Assembly (NCBI GenBank): GCA_035222895.1
Contig: JAVYIG010006823.1
Coordinates: 47,281-111,280, forward strand
Reading direction: 5' to 3'
Source of the DNA: Strongylocentrotus droebachiensis
Taxonomy: Eukaryota; Echinodermata; Echinoidea; Camarodonta; Strongylocentrotidae
DNA length: 64,000 nucleotides
Of this stretch, positions 1 through 14,200 are shown piece after piece (position 1 is the first letter of the stretch; each line of letters starts with the position of its first letter). The position numbers and the translations under genes were made by a program. A model generated the notes under the pieces. That model ran no database searches. It was not told where the DNA came from and saw nothing but the letters and a program-made list of their open reading frames with translations.

Positions 1-120
1 TTTTCAATAAGATGTCAGGATCACGCTCATGATCATCATCATCATCAATATCATCGTGATCATCATTCTCATAATGATGATAATCATCATCGACATCATC
101 ATGATCATCATTATTATCAA
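1..120. repeat. ATC/GAT trinucleotide-rich microsatellite
   Basis: Degenerate run of ATC and GAT/ATG trinucleotides such as GATCATCATCATCATC. From about 121 the sequence passes into the end of an A-type satellite unit, recognisable by the 'gaatctacatga' motif. No coding potential is seen. Confidence 0.8.
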
Positions 121-3100
121 TTTCGTTCACATCATGAATCTACATGACCTTGTCTTTTTAGCAGTATCTCGCTTATTTTTGCTCTATTTCGTCTCAAATT
201 TTAGTTGACCAGCCCACCTATACTTGTTCCAAACAAGTATTATATGTCTAGTTATTTATTTATCAGGTGGGCTGTATCTAATACAGACCACCTTATATTT
301 TTGTTAAAATCGCCTTTATTTATTATTTATTTATTTATCAGGTGGGCTGTATCTAATACAGACCACCTTATATTTTTGTTAAAATTGCCTTTATTTATTT
401 ATTTTTCTTAATTCTCGCCACTTTTTTGTTAGCAAGATAACTTGAAATTGTCTGACTCAAATCACTTGAAATTTGGCACACATATGTATAGGCATATAAA
501 CAAAACAAAGTAAGGTTTTCAACCCTGACCTTGATTGATGACGTCATCTAGGCGCCATTTTGTGAAATTTTCTGAAAATAAACTCATGATCATATCTTCA
601 TAACCAAAAGGTATTTCTCATTCATATTTATTACGATCAAGGTCAATATCAGTCCAGTCAATTTCAGGTCAAAAAACGCGCGCGTGCGCGTACGTCCGCG
701 CGTCAGTGCGCGCGCAAAATTTTAAAATGCTCAAAATCGTCTCAAATTTATTTTGCATACGTTTCAGGTCATTTTAAGCATTTTATAAAAAATCGCGCGT
801 ACGAGCATGCGCGCGCGTTTTCGCGCGTAACACCATTACACAACGTAGAATCGCCATTTTTTTTATTTCATGATAATTTCCATATTTTTTTAAACAATTT
901 GATACCATGTTCATCTCTTTATGACCATTAACATTAAGATGAGCATCCATTCAAGATAAATGTCCGTGCGCGCGAGCTCATTTAATACATAGCATATATG
1001 GGCAAAAACATGCCTATACAAAATCCATTATAGCTCTTTGGAATGCACCGAAATCCTCAATTTTTTTTCATATTTAGATAGAGTATGAGTTGGAGATGTG
1101 AAATTATGTCTCATTTGGCCATTAAATGTATCGTGACATCATCACAATGGCCTTGGAACTCAAAATACGAATTTGCATATTATGACGTCAGCATATTTAT
1201 GTAAAATTGATTGTATCTCTGTAAATATTGATCAATTTTCTTCAAAATTTCGATATGTTGTAGCTAAGACAATTCTCTACAAGCGCAGTAATAACCATTT
1301 TTCATTTTGATGACGTCATCATAGTGAAAATTTTGATTAAAGGCCTCATGTCAAAAACTTCATAATTTGCGTGTTATGCCTATAGAAGGTGAATTTAGTT
1401 CACGTTATGAATCTACATGATATTGTCTTTTAAGAATTTGTAAGCAGTATGTCGCTTATTTTTGCTCTATTTTGTCTCAAATGTTAGTATGAGTCGGAAA
1501 TATGATTTCATGTCTCATTTGGCCATTAAAGGTACTATGTCCCATTTGCAGGCCAAAAAATGAAAAAGTTAAATTCCAACTGCATTTGAAAGATAATACT
1601 AATTTAGAACTTCCCTAAAAAAGGTGGGGCTTGAAAATGTCTTCAAGTGGGAAAATAACGACTATTAGTTGTCAAATCGACTTTAGGGCTATAGAGCCCA
1701 AAAGTAATAGTCTTGATTTTCAGACAATTGTACCGAATGGTCATACGTTTTATGCTGCGCAAAGATTCAATCAGTTTAATCTTGGCCATCACAAGAAGTG
1801 GGTTATTGATGTATAGACAAATGCTCATGTACCCTTTACAACTCTTTTCATGTATGTTATTACCAAAGAAGAAAAAAAGCCAGTCAGTCAATCAATAGTG
1901 TCTGACAGTGAAGTCTAGCAAGTAAACGGGTTTCCTTGCATAATTTGAATATGAGGACACTGCTAACGTTTAAATCCCACAAATAGGACATACATGACAT
2001 ATTCATAATTCCTGCAAAGTTCTACAGCATTTGAGGTTGGCTGTAAAAGGGACATAGTACCTTTAAGTGTATCGTGACATCATCACAATGGCCTTGGAAC
2101 TCAAAATACGAATTTGCATATTATGACGTCAGCATATTTATGTAAAATTGATTGTATCTCTGTAAATATTGATCAATTTTCTTCAAAATTTCGATATGTT
2201 GTAGCTAAGACAATTCTCTACAAGCGCAGTTATAAACATTTTTCATTTTGATGACGTCATCATAGTGAAAATTTTGATTAAAGGCCTCATGTCAAAAACT
2301 TCATAATTTGCGTGTTATGCCTATAGAAGGTGAATTTAGTTCACGTTATGAATCTACATGATAATGTTTTTTAAGAATTTGTAAGCAGTATGTCGCTCAT
2401 TTTTACTCTATTTTGTCTCAAATTTTAGTTGACCAGCCCACCTATACTTGTTCCAAACAAGTATTATATGTCTAGTCAGGTGGGCTGTATCTAATACAGA
2501 CCACCTTATATTTTTGTTAAAATTGCCTTTATTTATTTATTTATTATTTATTATTTATTTATTTTTCTTAATTATAGCCACTTTTTTGTTAGCAAGATAA
2601 CTTGAAAATGGTTGAATGAAATACCTTGAAATTTGGCACACATATGTATAGGCATATGGAGAAAACACAGTAAGGTTTTCAACCTTGACCTTGACTGATG
2701 ACGTCATCTAGGCGCCATTTTGTGAAATTTTCTGAAAAAAAACTCATGATCATATCTTCATAACCAAAAGGTATTTCTCATTCATATTTATTATGATCAA
2801 GGTCAATATCAGTCCAGTCAATTTCAGGTCAAAAAACGCGCGCGTGCGCGTACGTCCGCGCGTCAATGCGCGCGCAAAATTTTTAAATGCTCAAAATCGT
2901 CTCAAATTTATTTTGCATACGTTTCAGGTCATTTTAAGCATTTTATAAAAAATCGCGCGTACGAGCATGCGCGCGCGTTTTCGCGCGTAACACCATTAAA
3001 AAACATAGAATCGCCATTTCTTTTTCTTTCATGATATTTCTCATATTTTTTCAAGGAATTTTCTTAATTCTACCCACTTTTTTGTTAGCAAGATATCTTG

Positions 3101-6100
3101 AAAATGATTCAATCAAATGCTTTGATATTTGGCACACATATGTATAGGCATATGGACAAAACACAGTAAGGTTTTCAACCTTGACCTTGACTGATGACGT
3201 CATCTAGGCGCCATTTTGTGAAATTTTCTGAAAATCAACTCATGATCATAACTTCATAACCAAAAGTAATTTCTCATTCATATTTATTATGATCAAGGTC
3301 AATATCCGTCCGGTCAATTTCAGGTCAAAAAACGCGCGCGTGCGCGTACGTCCGCGCGTCAATGCGTGCGCAAAATCTTTAAATGCTCAAAATCGTCTCA
3401 AATTTATTTTGCATACGTTTTAGGTCATTTTAAGCATTTTATAAAAAATCGCGCGTACGAGCATGCGCGCGCGTTTTCGCGCGTAACACCATTAAAAAAC
3501 ATAGAATCGCCTTTTTTTTTTCTTTCATGATATTTCTCCTATTTTTTCAAGGAATTTGATTCCATGTTTATCTCTTTATGACCATTATTAACAAGATGAG
3601 CGTAAATTCAAGATAAGTGTCAGTGCGCGCGAGCTCTTTTAATACATAGCATATATGGGCAAAAACATGCCTATACAAAATCCGTTATAGCTCTTTGGAA
3701 TGCACCGGAATCCTCAAGTTCATATTTAGATAGAGTATGAGTCGGAAATATGATTCCATGTCTCATTTGGCCATTAAGTGTATCGTGACATCATCACAAT
3801 GGCCTTGGAACTCAAAATACGAATTTGCATATTATGACGTCAGCATATTTATGTAAAATTTATTGTATCTCTGTAAATATTGATCAATTTTCTTCAAAAT
3901 TTCGATATGTTGTAGCTAAGACAATTCTCTACAAGCGCAGTAATAACCATTTTTCATTTTGATGACGTCATCATAGTGAAAATTTTGATTAAAGGCCTCA
4001 TGTCAAAAACTTCATAATTTGCGTGTTATGCCTATAGAAGGTGAATTTAGTTCACGTTATGAATCTACATGATATTGTCTTTTAAGAATTTGTAAGCAGT
4101 ATGTCGCTCATTTTTGCTCTATTTTGTCTCAAATGTTAGTTGACCAGCCCACCTATACTTGTTCCAAACAAGTATTATATGTCTAGTTTATTATTTATTT
4201 TTCTTAATTCTACCCACTTTTTTGTTACCAAGATATCTTGAAAATGGCTCAATCAAATGCCTTGAAATTTGGCACACATATGTATAGGCATATGGACAAG
4301 ACACGGTAAGGTTTTCAACCTTGACCTTGACTGATGACGTCATCTAGGCGCCATTTTGTGAAATTTTCTGAAAATCATCTCATGATCATATCTTCACAAC
4401 CAAAAGATATTTTTCATTCATATTTATTATGATTAAGGTCAATATCAGTCCGGTTAATTTCAGGTCAAAAAACGCGCGCGTGCGCGTACGTCCGCGCGTC
4501 AGTACGCGCGCAAAATTTTTAAATGCTCAAAATCGTCTCAAATTTATTTTGCATACGTTTCAGGTCATATTAAGCATTTTATAAAAAATCGCGCGTACGA
4601 GCATGCGCGCGCGTTTTCGCGCGTAACACCATTACAAAACATAGAATCGCCATTTTTTTTTCTTTCATGATATTTCTCATATTTTTTCAAGGAATTTGAT
4701 ACCATGTTTATCTCTTTATGACCATTATTAACAAGATGAGCGTAAATTCAAGATAAATGTCAGTGCGCGCGAGCTCTTGTAATACATAACATACATGGGC
4801 AAAAAAATGCCTATACCCAATCCATTATAGCTCTTTGGGATGCACCTGGACCCCAATTCTGTTTTAATATTTGAAAAGAGTATGAGTCAGAAATATGATT
4901 TCATGTCTCATTTGGCCATTAAGTGTATCGTGACATCATCTTAATGGCCTTGGAACTCAAAATACGAATTTGCATATTATGACGTCAGCATATTTATGGA
5001 AAATTGATTGTATCTCTGTATATATTAATTGATTTTCTTCAAAATTTCAATATGTTGTAGCTAAGATAATTCTCTACAAGTTCAATATTAACTTTTTTTC
5101 ATTTTGATGACGTCAATAGAGTCATAATTTTGATTAAAGGCCTCATGTCAGAAATTTCATAATTTGTGTGTTATGACTATATAAGGTGAATTTCGTTCAC
5201 GTAATGAATTTACATGATAGTGTTTTTTAAGAATTTTCAAGCAGTATCTCGCTTCATTTTGCTCTATTTTGTTTTCAAATTTAAGTTGACCAGCCCACCT
5301 ATACTTGTTCCAAACAAGTATTATGTCTAGTTTATTTTTCTTATTTTGACCCACTTTTTTGTTAGCAAAATTACTTTGAAATGGTTCAATCAAATGCTTT
5401 GATATTTGGCATACATATGTATAGGCATATGGACAAGACACAGTAATGTTTTCAACTTTGACCTTGACTGATGACGTCATCTAGGCGCCATTTTGTGAAA
5501 TTAAACTCATGATCATATCTTCATAACCAAAAGGTATTTCTCATTCATATTTATTATGATCAAGGTCAATATCAGTCCAGTCAATTTCAGGTCAAAAAAC
5601 GCGCGCGTGCGCGTACGTCCGCGCGTCAATGCGCGCGCAAAATCTTTAAATGCTCAAAATCGTCTCAAATTTATTTTGCATACGTTTCAGGTCATTTTAA
5701 GCATTTTATAAAAAATCGCGCGTACGAGCATGCGCGCGCGTTTTCGCGCGTAACACCATTAAAAAACATAGAATCGCCTTTTTTTTTTCTTTCATGATAT
5801 TTCTCCTATTTTTTCAAGGAATTTGATTCCATGTTTATCTCTTTATGACCATTATTAACAAGATGAGCGTAAATTCAAGATAAATGTCAGTGCGCGCGAG
5901 GTCTTTTAATACATAGCATATATGGGCAAAAACATGCCTATACAAAATCCGTTATAGCTCTTTGGAATGCACCGGGATCCTCAATTTTTTTTCATATTAA
6001 GATAGAGTATGAGTCGGAAATATGATTCCATGTCTAGTTTGGCCATTAAGTGTATCGTGACATCATCACAATGGCCTTGGAACTCAAAATACGAATTTGC

Positions 6101-6466
6101 ATATTATGACGTCAGCATATTTATGTAAAATTTATTGTATCTCTGTAAATATTGATCAATTTTCTTCAAAATTTCGATATGTTGTAGCTAAGACAATTCT
6201 CTACAAGCGCAGTGATAATCATTTTTCATTTTGATGACGTCATCATAGTGAAAATTTTGATTAAAGGCCTCATGTCAAAAACTTCATAATTTGCGTGTTA
6301 TGCCTATAGAAGGTGAATTTAGTTCACGTTATGAATCTACATGATATTGTCTTTTAAGAATTTGTAAGCAGTATGTCGCTTATTTTTGCTCTATTTTGTC
6401 TCAAATGTTAGTTGACCAGCCCACCTATACTTGTTCCAAACAAGTATTATATGTCTAGTTATTTAT
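121..6466. repeat. Left flank of long-unit satellite, A-type units (~1.14 kb)
   Basis: Diverged tandem copies of an AT-rich unit. Landmarks recur in a fixed order: a palindromic head (AGGTGGGCTGTAT...ATACAGACCACCT), 'ttcttaattctcgccac', an AAGGTT-TTC-AACCTT hairpin, a TGACGTCA site, an alternating CG block, further TGACGTCA sites, and a tail with 'gaccagcccacct' and TACTTGTTCCAAACAAGTA. The tail GACCAGCCC starts at 207, 2431, 4142, 5288 and 6414. The ordinary spacing is about 1.13-1.15 kb. The first two intervals are enlarged by a MITE insertion (1530-2062) and by two illegitimate unit junctions near 1494 and 3058. The short open frames here are by-products of the repeat. Confidence 0.9.
1530..2062 (+). 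mobile_element. TTAA-flanked MITE inserted in a satellite unit
   Basis: 533-bp element bounded by perfect inverted repeats AGGTACTATGTCCC and GGGACATAGTACCT. It is flanked by TTAA at 1526-1529 and 2063-2066. Other A units carry the uninterrupted site ('ggccattaagtgtatcg', for example near 3770), so this is a clean filled site with a visible empty site. TTAA duplication is typical of the piggyBac and Kolobok superfamilies; which one mobilised it cannot be told without a transposase. A longer copy lies inverted in GRB2 intron 2 (45062-46044). Confidence 0.88.
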
Positions 6467-9400
6467 CAGGTGGGCTGTATATAATACAGAACACCTTATG
6501 TTTTCGTTAGAAAATTTTTCTTAATTCTCGCCACTTTTTTGTTAGCAGGATAACTTGAAAATGGCTCAATCAATTGCCTTGAAATTTGGCACACATATTT
6601 ATTGGCATGAGGAAAGAGCACAGTAAGGTTTTCAACCTTGACCTTGACTGATAACGCTATCTAGGCGCCATTTTGTGAAAATCAACATATGATCATATCT
6701 TCATAACGGAAAGTTTTTTCTCATTCATATTTATCATGATCAAGGTCAATATCAGTCCGGTCAATTTCAGGTCCAAAAACGCGCGCGTACGCCATTATTA
6801 GCAATGGCATTTTATAAAGAGTCGCGCGCACGCGCATGCGCGCGCGTTTTCGTTTGTCACGGCCGAACGCAAAATAATTCCTCCCGGGTATTTTTTGACA
6901 CAGTATTCCTCATAGTTTTCCGAACAATTTGATACCATGTTTATCTCCTTACGACCATTATTAAGGGAATGAGCGTCCGTTCAAGATAAATGTCCGTGTG
7001 CGCGAACTCTTGTAATACATAGCATATATGGGCAACAACATGCCTATATAAAACCCTTATGGCTCTTTGGAATGCACGGGAACCCTCAATGTTTGTTCAT
7101 ATTCGGATAGAGTATGAGTGGGAGATGTGATTTCATGTCTCATTTGGCCATTAAATATATCGTGTCACCATCATATTGACCTTGGAACTCAAAATACGAA
7201 TTTGCATATTATGACGTCAGCATATTTATGGAAAAATTGATTGTATCTCTGTAAATATTAATTGAATCTCTTCCTAATGTTGATATCTTGTAGTTGAGGC
7301 GATTGTCTACATGATCACTGCACATTAGTTTTCATTTTGATGACGTCATCATAGTGAAAATTGCGATTAAAGCTAACTGGACAGATTTTCTTAATTTGCG
7401 TGTTAAGCCTATGGGAGGTGCCAATTTCGTTCAAATCATGGATCTACATGACATCAATCTTTGAGCCCTATCTAGCTCATTTGTGCTCTATGTTCTCCCA
7501 AATTTTGGTATGTTATAGCTGAGACTACGGGCTATAAAAGTTGTGCCTTTTGTTTTTTAATCAGATGGTGGGATCATGTCAAAATTTTCAATTGAAAGTT
7601 GAAATTGCAAATTTCTGTAGAACTTTGCGTAGTTAGTAATACGTGGATGACGTCACGGTTTCTCTTTATCAGGTGGGCTGTATATAATACAGAACACCTT
7701 ATGTTTTCGTTAGAAAAATTTTCTTAATTCTCGCCACTTTTTTGTTAGCAGGATAACTTGAAAATGGCTCAATCAATTGCCTTGAAATTTGGCACACATA
7801 TTTATTGGCATGAGGAAAGAGCACAGTAAGGTTTTCAACCTTGACCTTGACTGATAACGCTATCTAGGCGCCATTTTGTGAAAATCAACATATGATCATA
7901 TCTTCATAACGGAAAGTTTTTTCTCATTCATATTTATCATGATCAAGGTCAATATCAGTCCGGTCAATTTCAGGTCCAAAAACGCGCGCGTACGCCATTA
8001 TTAGCAATGGCATTTTATAAAGAGTCGCGCGCACGCGCATGCGCGCGCGTTTTCGTTTGTCACGGCCGAACGCAAAATAATTCCTCCCGGGTATTTTTTG
8101 ACACAGTATTCCTCATAGTTTTCCGAACAATTTGATACCATGTTTATCTCCTTACGACCATTATTAAGGGAATGAGCGTCCGTTCAAGATAAATGTCCGT
8201 GTGCGCGAACTCTTGTAATACATAGCATATATGGGCAACAACATGCCTATATAAAACCCTTATGGCTCTTTGGAATGCACGGGAACCCTCAATGTTTGTT
8301 CATATTCGGATAGAGTATGAGTGGGAGATGTGATTTCATGTCTCATTTGCCCATTAAATATATCGTGTCACCATCATATTGACCTTGGAACTCAAAATAC
8401 GAATTTGCATATTATGACGTCAGCATATTTATGGAAAAGTTGATTGTATCTCTGTAAATATTAATTGAATCTCTTCCTAATGTTGATATCTTGTAGTTGA
8501 GGCGATTGTCTACATGATCACTGCACATTAGTTTTCATTTTGATGACGTCATCATAGTGAAAATTGCGATTAAAGCTAACTGGACAGATTTTCTTAATTT
8601 GCGTGTTAAGCCTATGGGAGGTGCCAATTTCGTTCAAATCATGGATCTACATGACATCAATCTTTGAGCCCTATCTAGCTCATTTGTGCTCTATGTTCTC
8701 CCAAATTTTGGTATGTTATAGCTGAGACTACGGGCTATAAAAGTTGTGCCTTTTGTTTTTTAATCAGATGGTGGGATCATGTCAAAATTTTCAATTGAAA
8801 GTTGAAATTGCAAATTTCTGTAGAACTTTGCGTAGTTAGTAATACGTGGATGACGTCACGGTTTCTCTTTATCAGGTGGGCTGTATATAATACAGAACAC
8901 CTTATGTTTTCGTTAGAAAAATTTTCTTAATTCTCGCCACTTTTTTGTTAGCAGGATAACTTGAAAATGGCTCAATCAATTGCCTTGAAATTTGGCACAC
9001 ATATTTATTGGCATGAGGAAAGAGCACAGTAAGGTTTTCAACCTTGACCTTGACTGATAACGCTATCTAGGCGCCATTTTGTGAAAATCAACATATGATC
9101 ATATCTTCATAACGGAAAGTTTTTTCTCATTCATATTTATCATGATCAAGGTCAATATCAGTCCGGTCAATTTCAGGTCCAAAAACGCGCGCGTACGCCA
9201 TTATTAGCAATGGCATTTTATAAAGAGTCGCGCGCACGCGCATGCGCGCGCGTTTTCGTTTGTCACGGCCGAACGCAAAATAATTCCTCCCGGGTATTTT
9301 TTGACACAGTATTCCTCATAGTTTTCCGAACAATTTGATACCATGTTTATCTCCTTACGACCATTATTAAGGGAATGAGCGTCCGTTCAAGATAAATGTC

Positions 9401-10075
9401 CGTGTGCGCGAACTCTTGTAATACATAGCATATATGGGCAACAACATGCCTATATAAAACCCTTATGGCTCTTTGGAATGCACGGGAACCCTCAATGTTT
9501 GTTCATATTCGGATAGAGTATGAGTGGGAGATGTGATTTCATGTCTCATTTGCCCATTAAATATATCGTGTCACCATCATATTGACCTTGGAACTCAAAA
9601 TACGAATTTGCATATTATGACGTCAGCATATTTATGGAAAAATTGATTGTATCTCTGTAAATATTAATTGAATCTCTTCCTAATGTTGATATCTTGTAGT
9701 TGAGGCGATTGTCTACATGATCACTGCACATTAGTTTTCATTTTGATGACGTCATCATAGTGAAAATTGCGATTAAAGCTAACTGGACAGATTTTCTTAA
9801 TTTGCGTGTTAAGCCTATGGGAGGTGCCAATTTCGTTCAAATCATGGATCTACATGACATCAATCTTTGAGCCCTATCTAGCTCATTTGTGCTCTATGTT
9901 CTCCCAAATTTTGGTATGTTATAGCTGAGACTACGGGCTATAAAAGTTGTGCCTTTTGTTTTTTAATCAGATGGTGGGATCATGTCAAAATTTTCAATTG
10001 AAAGTTGAAATTGCAAATTTCTGTAGAACTTTGCGTAGTTAGTAATACGTGGATGACGTCACGGTTTCTCTTTAT
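6467..10075. repeat. B1 satellite subarray, three 1203-bp units
   Basis: Unit starts at 6467, 7670 and 8873 give an exact 1203-bp period. B units are homologous to A units through the head, CG block and 'gatctacatga' region. They lack the A tail and instead end in a segment with 'gctgagactacgggct' and a terminal TGACGTCA. The three units differ by only a few substitutions; for example, units 2 and 3 share 'tttgccc' where unit 1 has 'tttggcc'. No gene is seen. Confidence 0.92.
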
Positions 10076-11296
10076 CAGGTGGGCTGTATATAATACAGAA
10101 CACCTTATGTTTTCGTTAGAAAAATTTTCTTAATTCTCGCCACTTTTTTGTTAGCAGGATAACTTGAAAATGGCTCAATCAATTGCCTTGAAATTTGGCA
10201 CACATATTTATTGGCATGAGGAAAGAGCACAGTAAGGTTTTCAACCTTGACCTTGACTGATGACGCTATCTAGGCGCCATTTTGTGAAAATCAACATATG
10301 ATCATATCTTCATAACGGAAAGTTTTTTCTCATTCATATTTACCAGGATCAAGGTCAATATCGGTCCAGTCAATTTCAGGTCAAAAAACGCGCGCGTACG
10401 CCATTATTAACAATAGCATTTCATAAAGAAAATAAAGAAACGCGCACACGCAAATGCGCGCGCGTTTTCGTTTGTCACGGCCGAACGCAAAATAATTCCT
10501 CCTAGATTTTTTTTGACACAGTATTCCTCATGTTTTTCCGAACAATTTGATACCATGTTTATCTCTTTATGACCATTAATAAGGGAATGAGCGTCCGTTC
10601 AAGATAAATGTCCGTGCGCGCGAGCTCTTGTAATACATAGCATATATGGGCAACAACATGCCTATCCAAAACCCTTATGGCTCTTTGGGATGGACGGGAA
10701 CCCTCAATTTTGTTTCATATTCGGATAGAGTATGAGTCGGAGATGTGATTTCATGTCTCATTTGGCCATTAAGTATATCGTGTCATCATCGTATTGACCT
10801 TGGAACTCAAAATACGAATTTGCATATTATGACGTCAGTATATTTATGGAAAATTGATTGTATCTCTGTAAATATTGATTGATTCTCCTCTTAATGGTGG
10901 TACCTTGTGGTTGAGGCAATTGCCTACAAGTTCACTACACATTATTTTTCATTTTGATGACGTCGTCATAGTGAAAATTGCGATTAAAGGTAACTTGACA
11001 GATTTTCTTCATTTGCGTGTTAAGCCTATGGGAGGTGCCAATTTAGTTCAAATCATGGATCTACATGACATTAATCTTTGAGCACTATCTAGCTTATTTG
11101 GGCTCTATGTTCTCCCAAATTTGGGTATGTGATAGCTGAGACTATGGGCTATAAAAGTTGTGTCTTTTGTTTTTTAATCAGATGTTGGGATCACGTCAAA
11201 ATTTTCAATTGAAAGTTGAAATTGCAAATTTCTGTAGAACTTTGCGTAGTTAGTAATACGTTATTACCTATGGGTGACGTCACGATTTCTCTTTAT
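10076..11296. repeat. Chimeric B1/B2 satellite unit (1221 bp)
   Basis: The first ~265 bp match B1 ('cgttagaaaaattttc', 'agcaggataac', 'cggaaagttttttctc'). From about 10341 the sequence is B2-like ('ccaggatcaaggtcaatatcgg', 'aaagaaaataaagaaacg'), including the B2-specific end with 'cgttattacctatggg'. The intermediate 'gatgacgct' near 10260 mixes both types. This is the single transition unit between the subarrays, as expected from unequal crossover or gene conversion. Confidence 0.88.
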
Positions 11297-14200
11297 CAGG
11301 TGGGCTGTATTATAATACAGATCACCTTATGTTTTCGTAAGAGCTTTTCTTGTTAGCACGATAACTTGAAAATGGCTCAATCAAATGCCTTGAAATTTGG
11401 CACACATATGTATAGCCATATGGAAAGAGCACAATAAGGTTTTCAACCTTGACCTTGACTGATGACGTAATCTAGGCGCCATTTTGTGAAAATCAACTCA
11501 TGATCATATCTTCGTAACGGAAAGACATTTCTCATCCATATTTACCAGGATCAAGGTCAATATCGGTCCAGTCAATTTCAGGTCAAAAAACGCGCGCGTA
11601 CGCCATTATTAACAATAGCATTTCATAAAGAAAATAAAGAAACGCGCACACGCAAATGCGCGCGCGTTTTCGTTTGTCACGGCCGAACGCAAAATAATTC
11701 CTCCTAGATTTTTTTTGACACAGTATTCCTCATGTTTTTCCGAACAATTTGATACCATGTTTATCTCTTTATGACCATTAATAAGGGAATGAGCGTCCGT
11801 TCAAGATAAATGTCCGTGCGCGCGAGCTCTTGTAATACATAGCATATATGGGCAACAACATGCCTATCCAAAACCCTTATGGCTCTTTGGGATGGACGGG
11901 AACCCTCAATTTTGTTTCATATTCGGATAGAGTATGAGTCGGAGATGTGATTTCATGTCTCATTTGGCCATTAAGTATATCGTGTCATCATCGTATTGAC
12001 CTTGGAACTCAAAATACGAATTTGCATATTATGACGTCAGTATATTTATGGAAAATTGATTGTATCTCTGTAAATATTGATTGATTCTCCTCTTAATGGT
12101 GGTACCTTGTGGTTGAGGCAATTGCCTACAAGTTCACTACACATTATTTTTCATTTTGATGACGTCGTCATAGTGAAAATTGCGATTAAAGGTAACTTGA
12201 CAGATTTTCTTCATTTGCGTGTTAAGCCTATGGGAGGTGCCAATTTAGTTCAAATCATGGATCTACATGACATTAATCTTTGAGCACTATCTAGCTTATT
12301 TGGGCTCTATGTTCTCCCAAATTTGGGTATGTGATAGCTGAGACTATGGGCTATAAAAGTTGTGTCTTTTGTTTTTTAATCAGATGTTGGGATCACGTCA
12401 AAATTTTCAATTGAAAGTTGAAATTGCAAATTTCTGTAGAACTTTGCGTAGTTAGTAATACGTTATTACCTATGGGTGACGTCACGATTTCTCTTTATCA
12501 GGTGGGCTGTATTATAATACAGATCACCTTATGTTTTCGTAAGAGCTTTTCTTGTTAGCACGATAACTTGAAAATGGCTCAATCAAATGCCTTGAAATTT
12601 GGCACACATATGTATAGCCATATGGAAAGAGCACAATAAGGTTTTCAACCTTGACCTTGACTGATGACGTAATCTAGGCGCCATTTTGTGAAAATCAACT
12701 CATGATCATATCTTCGTAACGGAAAGACATTTCTCATCCATATTTACCAGGATCAAGGTCAATATCGGTCCAGTCAATTTCAGGTCAAAAAACGCGCGCG
12801 TACGCCATTATTAACAATAGCATTTCATAAAGAAAATAAAGAAACGCGCACACGCAAATGCGCGCGCGTTTTCGTTTGTCACGGCCGAACGCAAAATAAT
12901 TCCTCCTAGATTTTTTTTGACACAGTATTCCTCATGTTTTTCCGAACAATTTGATACCATGTTTATCTCTTTATGACCATTAATAAGGGAATGAGCGTCC
13001 GTTCAAGATAAATGTCCGTGCGCGCGAGCTCTTGTAATACATAGCATATATGGGCAACAACATGCCTATCCAAAACCCTTATGGCTCTTTGGGATGGACG
13101 GGAACCCTCAATTTTGTTTCATATTCGGATAGAGTATGAGTCGGAGATGTGATTTCATGTCTCATTTGGCCATTAAGTATATCGTGTCATCATCGTATTG
13201 ACCTTGGAACTCAAAATACGAATTTGCATATTATGACGTCAGTATATTTATGGAAAATTGATTGTATCTCTGTAAATATTGATTGATTCTCCTCTTAATG
13301 GTGGTACCTTGTGGTTGAGGCAATTGCCTACAAGTTCACTACACATTATTTTTCATTTTGATGACGTCGTCATAGTGAAAATTGCGATTAAAGGTAACTT
13401 GACAGATTTTCTTCATTTGCGTGTTAAGCCTATGGGAGGTGCCAATTTAGTTCAAATCATGGATCTACATGACATTAATCTTTGAGCACTATCTAGCTTA
13501 TTTGGGCTCTATGTTCTCCCAAATTTGGGTATGTGATAGCTGAGACTATGGGCTATAAAAGTTGTGTCTTTTGTTTTTTAATCAGATGTTGGGATCACGT
13601 CAAAATTTTCAATTGAAAGTTGAAATTGCAAATTTCTGTAGAACTTTGCGTAGTTAGTAATACGTTATTACCTATGGGTGACGTCACGATTTCTCTTTAT
13701 CAGGTGGGCTGTATAATAATACAGATCACCTTATGTTTTCGTAAGAGCTTTTCTTGTTAGCACGATAACTTGAAAATGGCTCAATCAAATGCCTTGAAAT
13801 TTGGCACACATATGTATAGCCATATGGAAAGAGCACAATAAGGTTTCCAACCTTGACCTTGACTGATGACGTAATCTAGGCGCCATTTTGTGAAAATCAA
13901 CTCATGATCATATCTTCGTAACGGAAAGACATTTCTCATCCATATTTACCAGGATCAAGGTCAATATCGGTCCAGTCAATTTCAGGTCAAAAAACGCGCG
14001 CGTACGCCATTATTAACAATAGCATTTCATAAAGAAAATAAAGAAACGCGCACACGCAAATGCGCGCGCGTTTTCGTTTGTCACGGCCGAACGCAAAATA
14101 ATTCCTCCTAGATTTTTTTTGACACAGTATTCCTCATGTTTTTCCGAACAATTTGATACCATGTTTATCTCTTTATGACCATTAATAAGGGAATGAGCGT

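Noticed and set aside
2690..2735. Hammerhead-ribozyme-like CTGATGA...GAAA in each A unit
   Set aside because: The bases between the boxes do not form a stem II, no matching stems I and III with a cleavage triplet were found, and B1 units carry CTGATAA instead.
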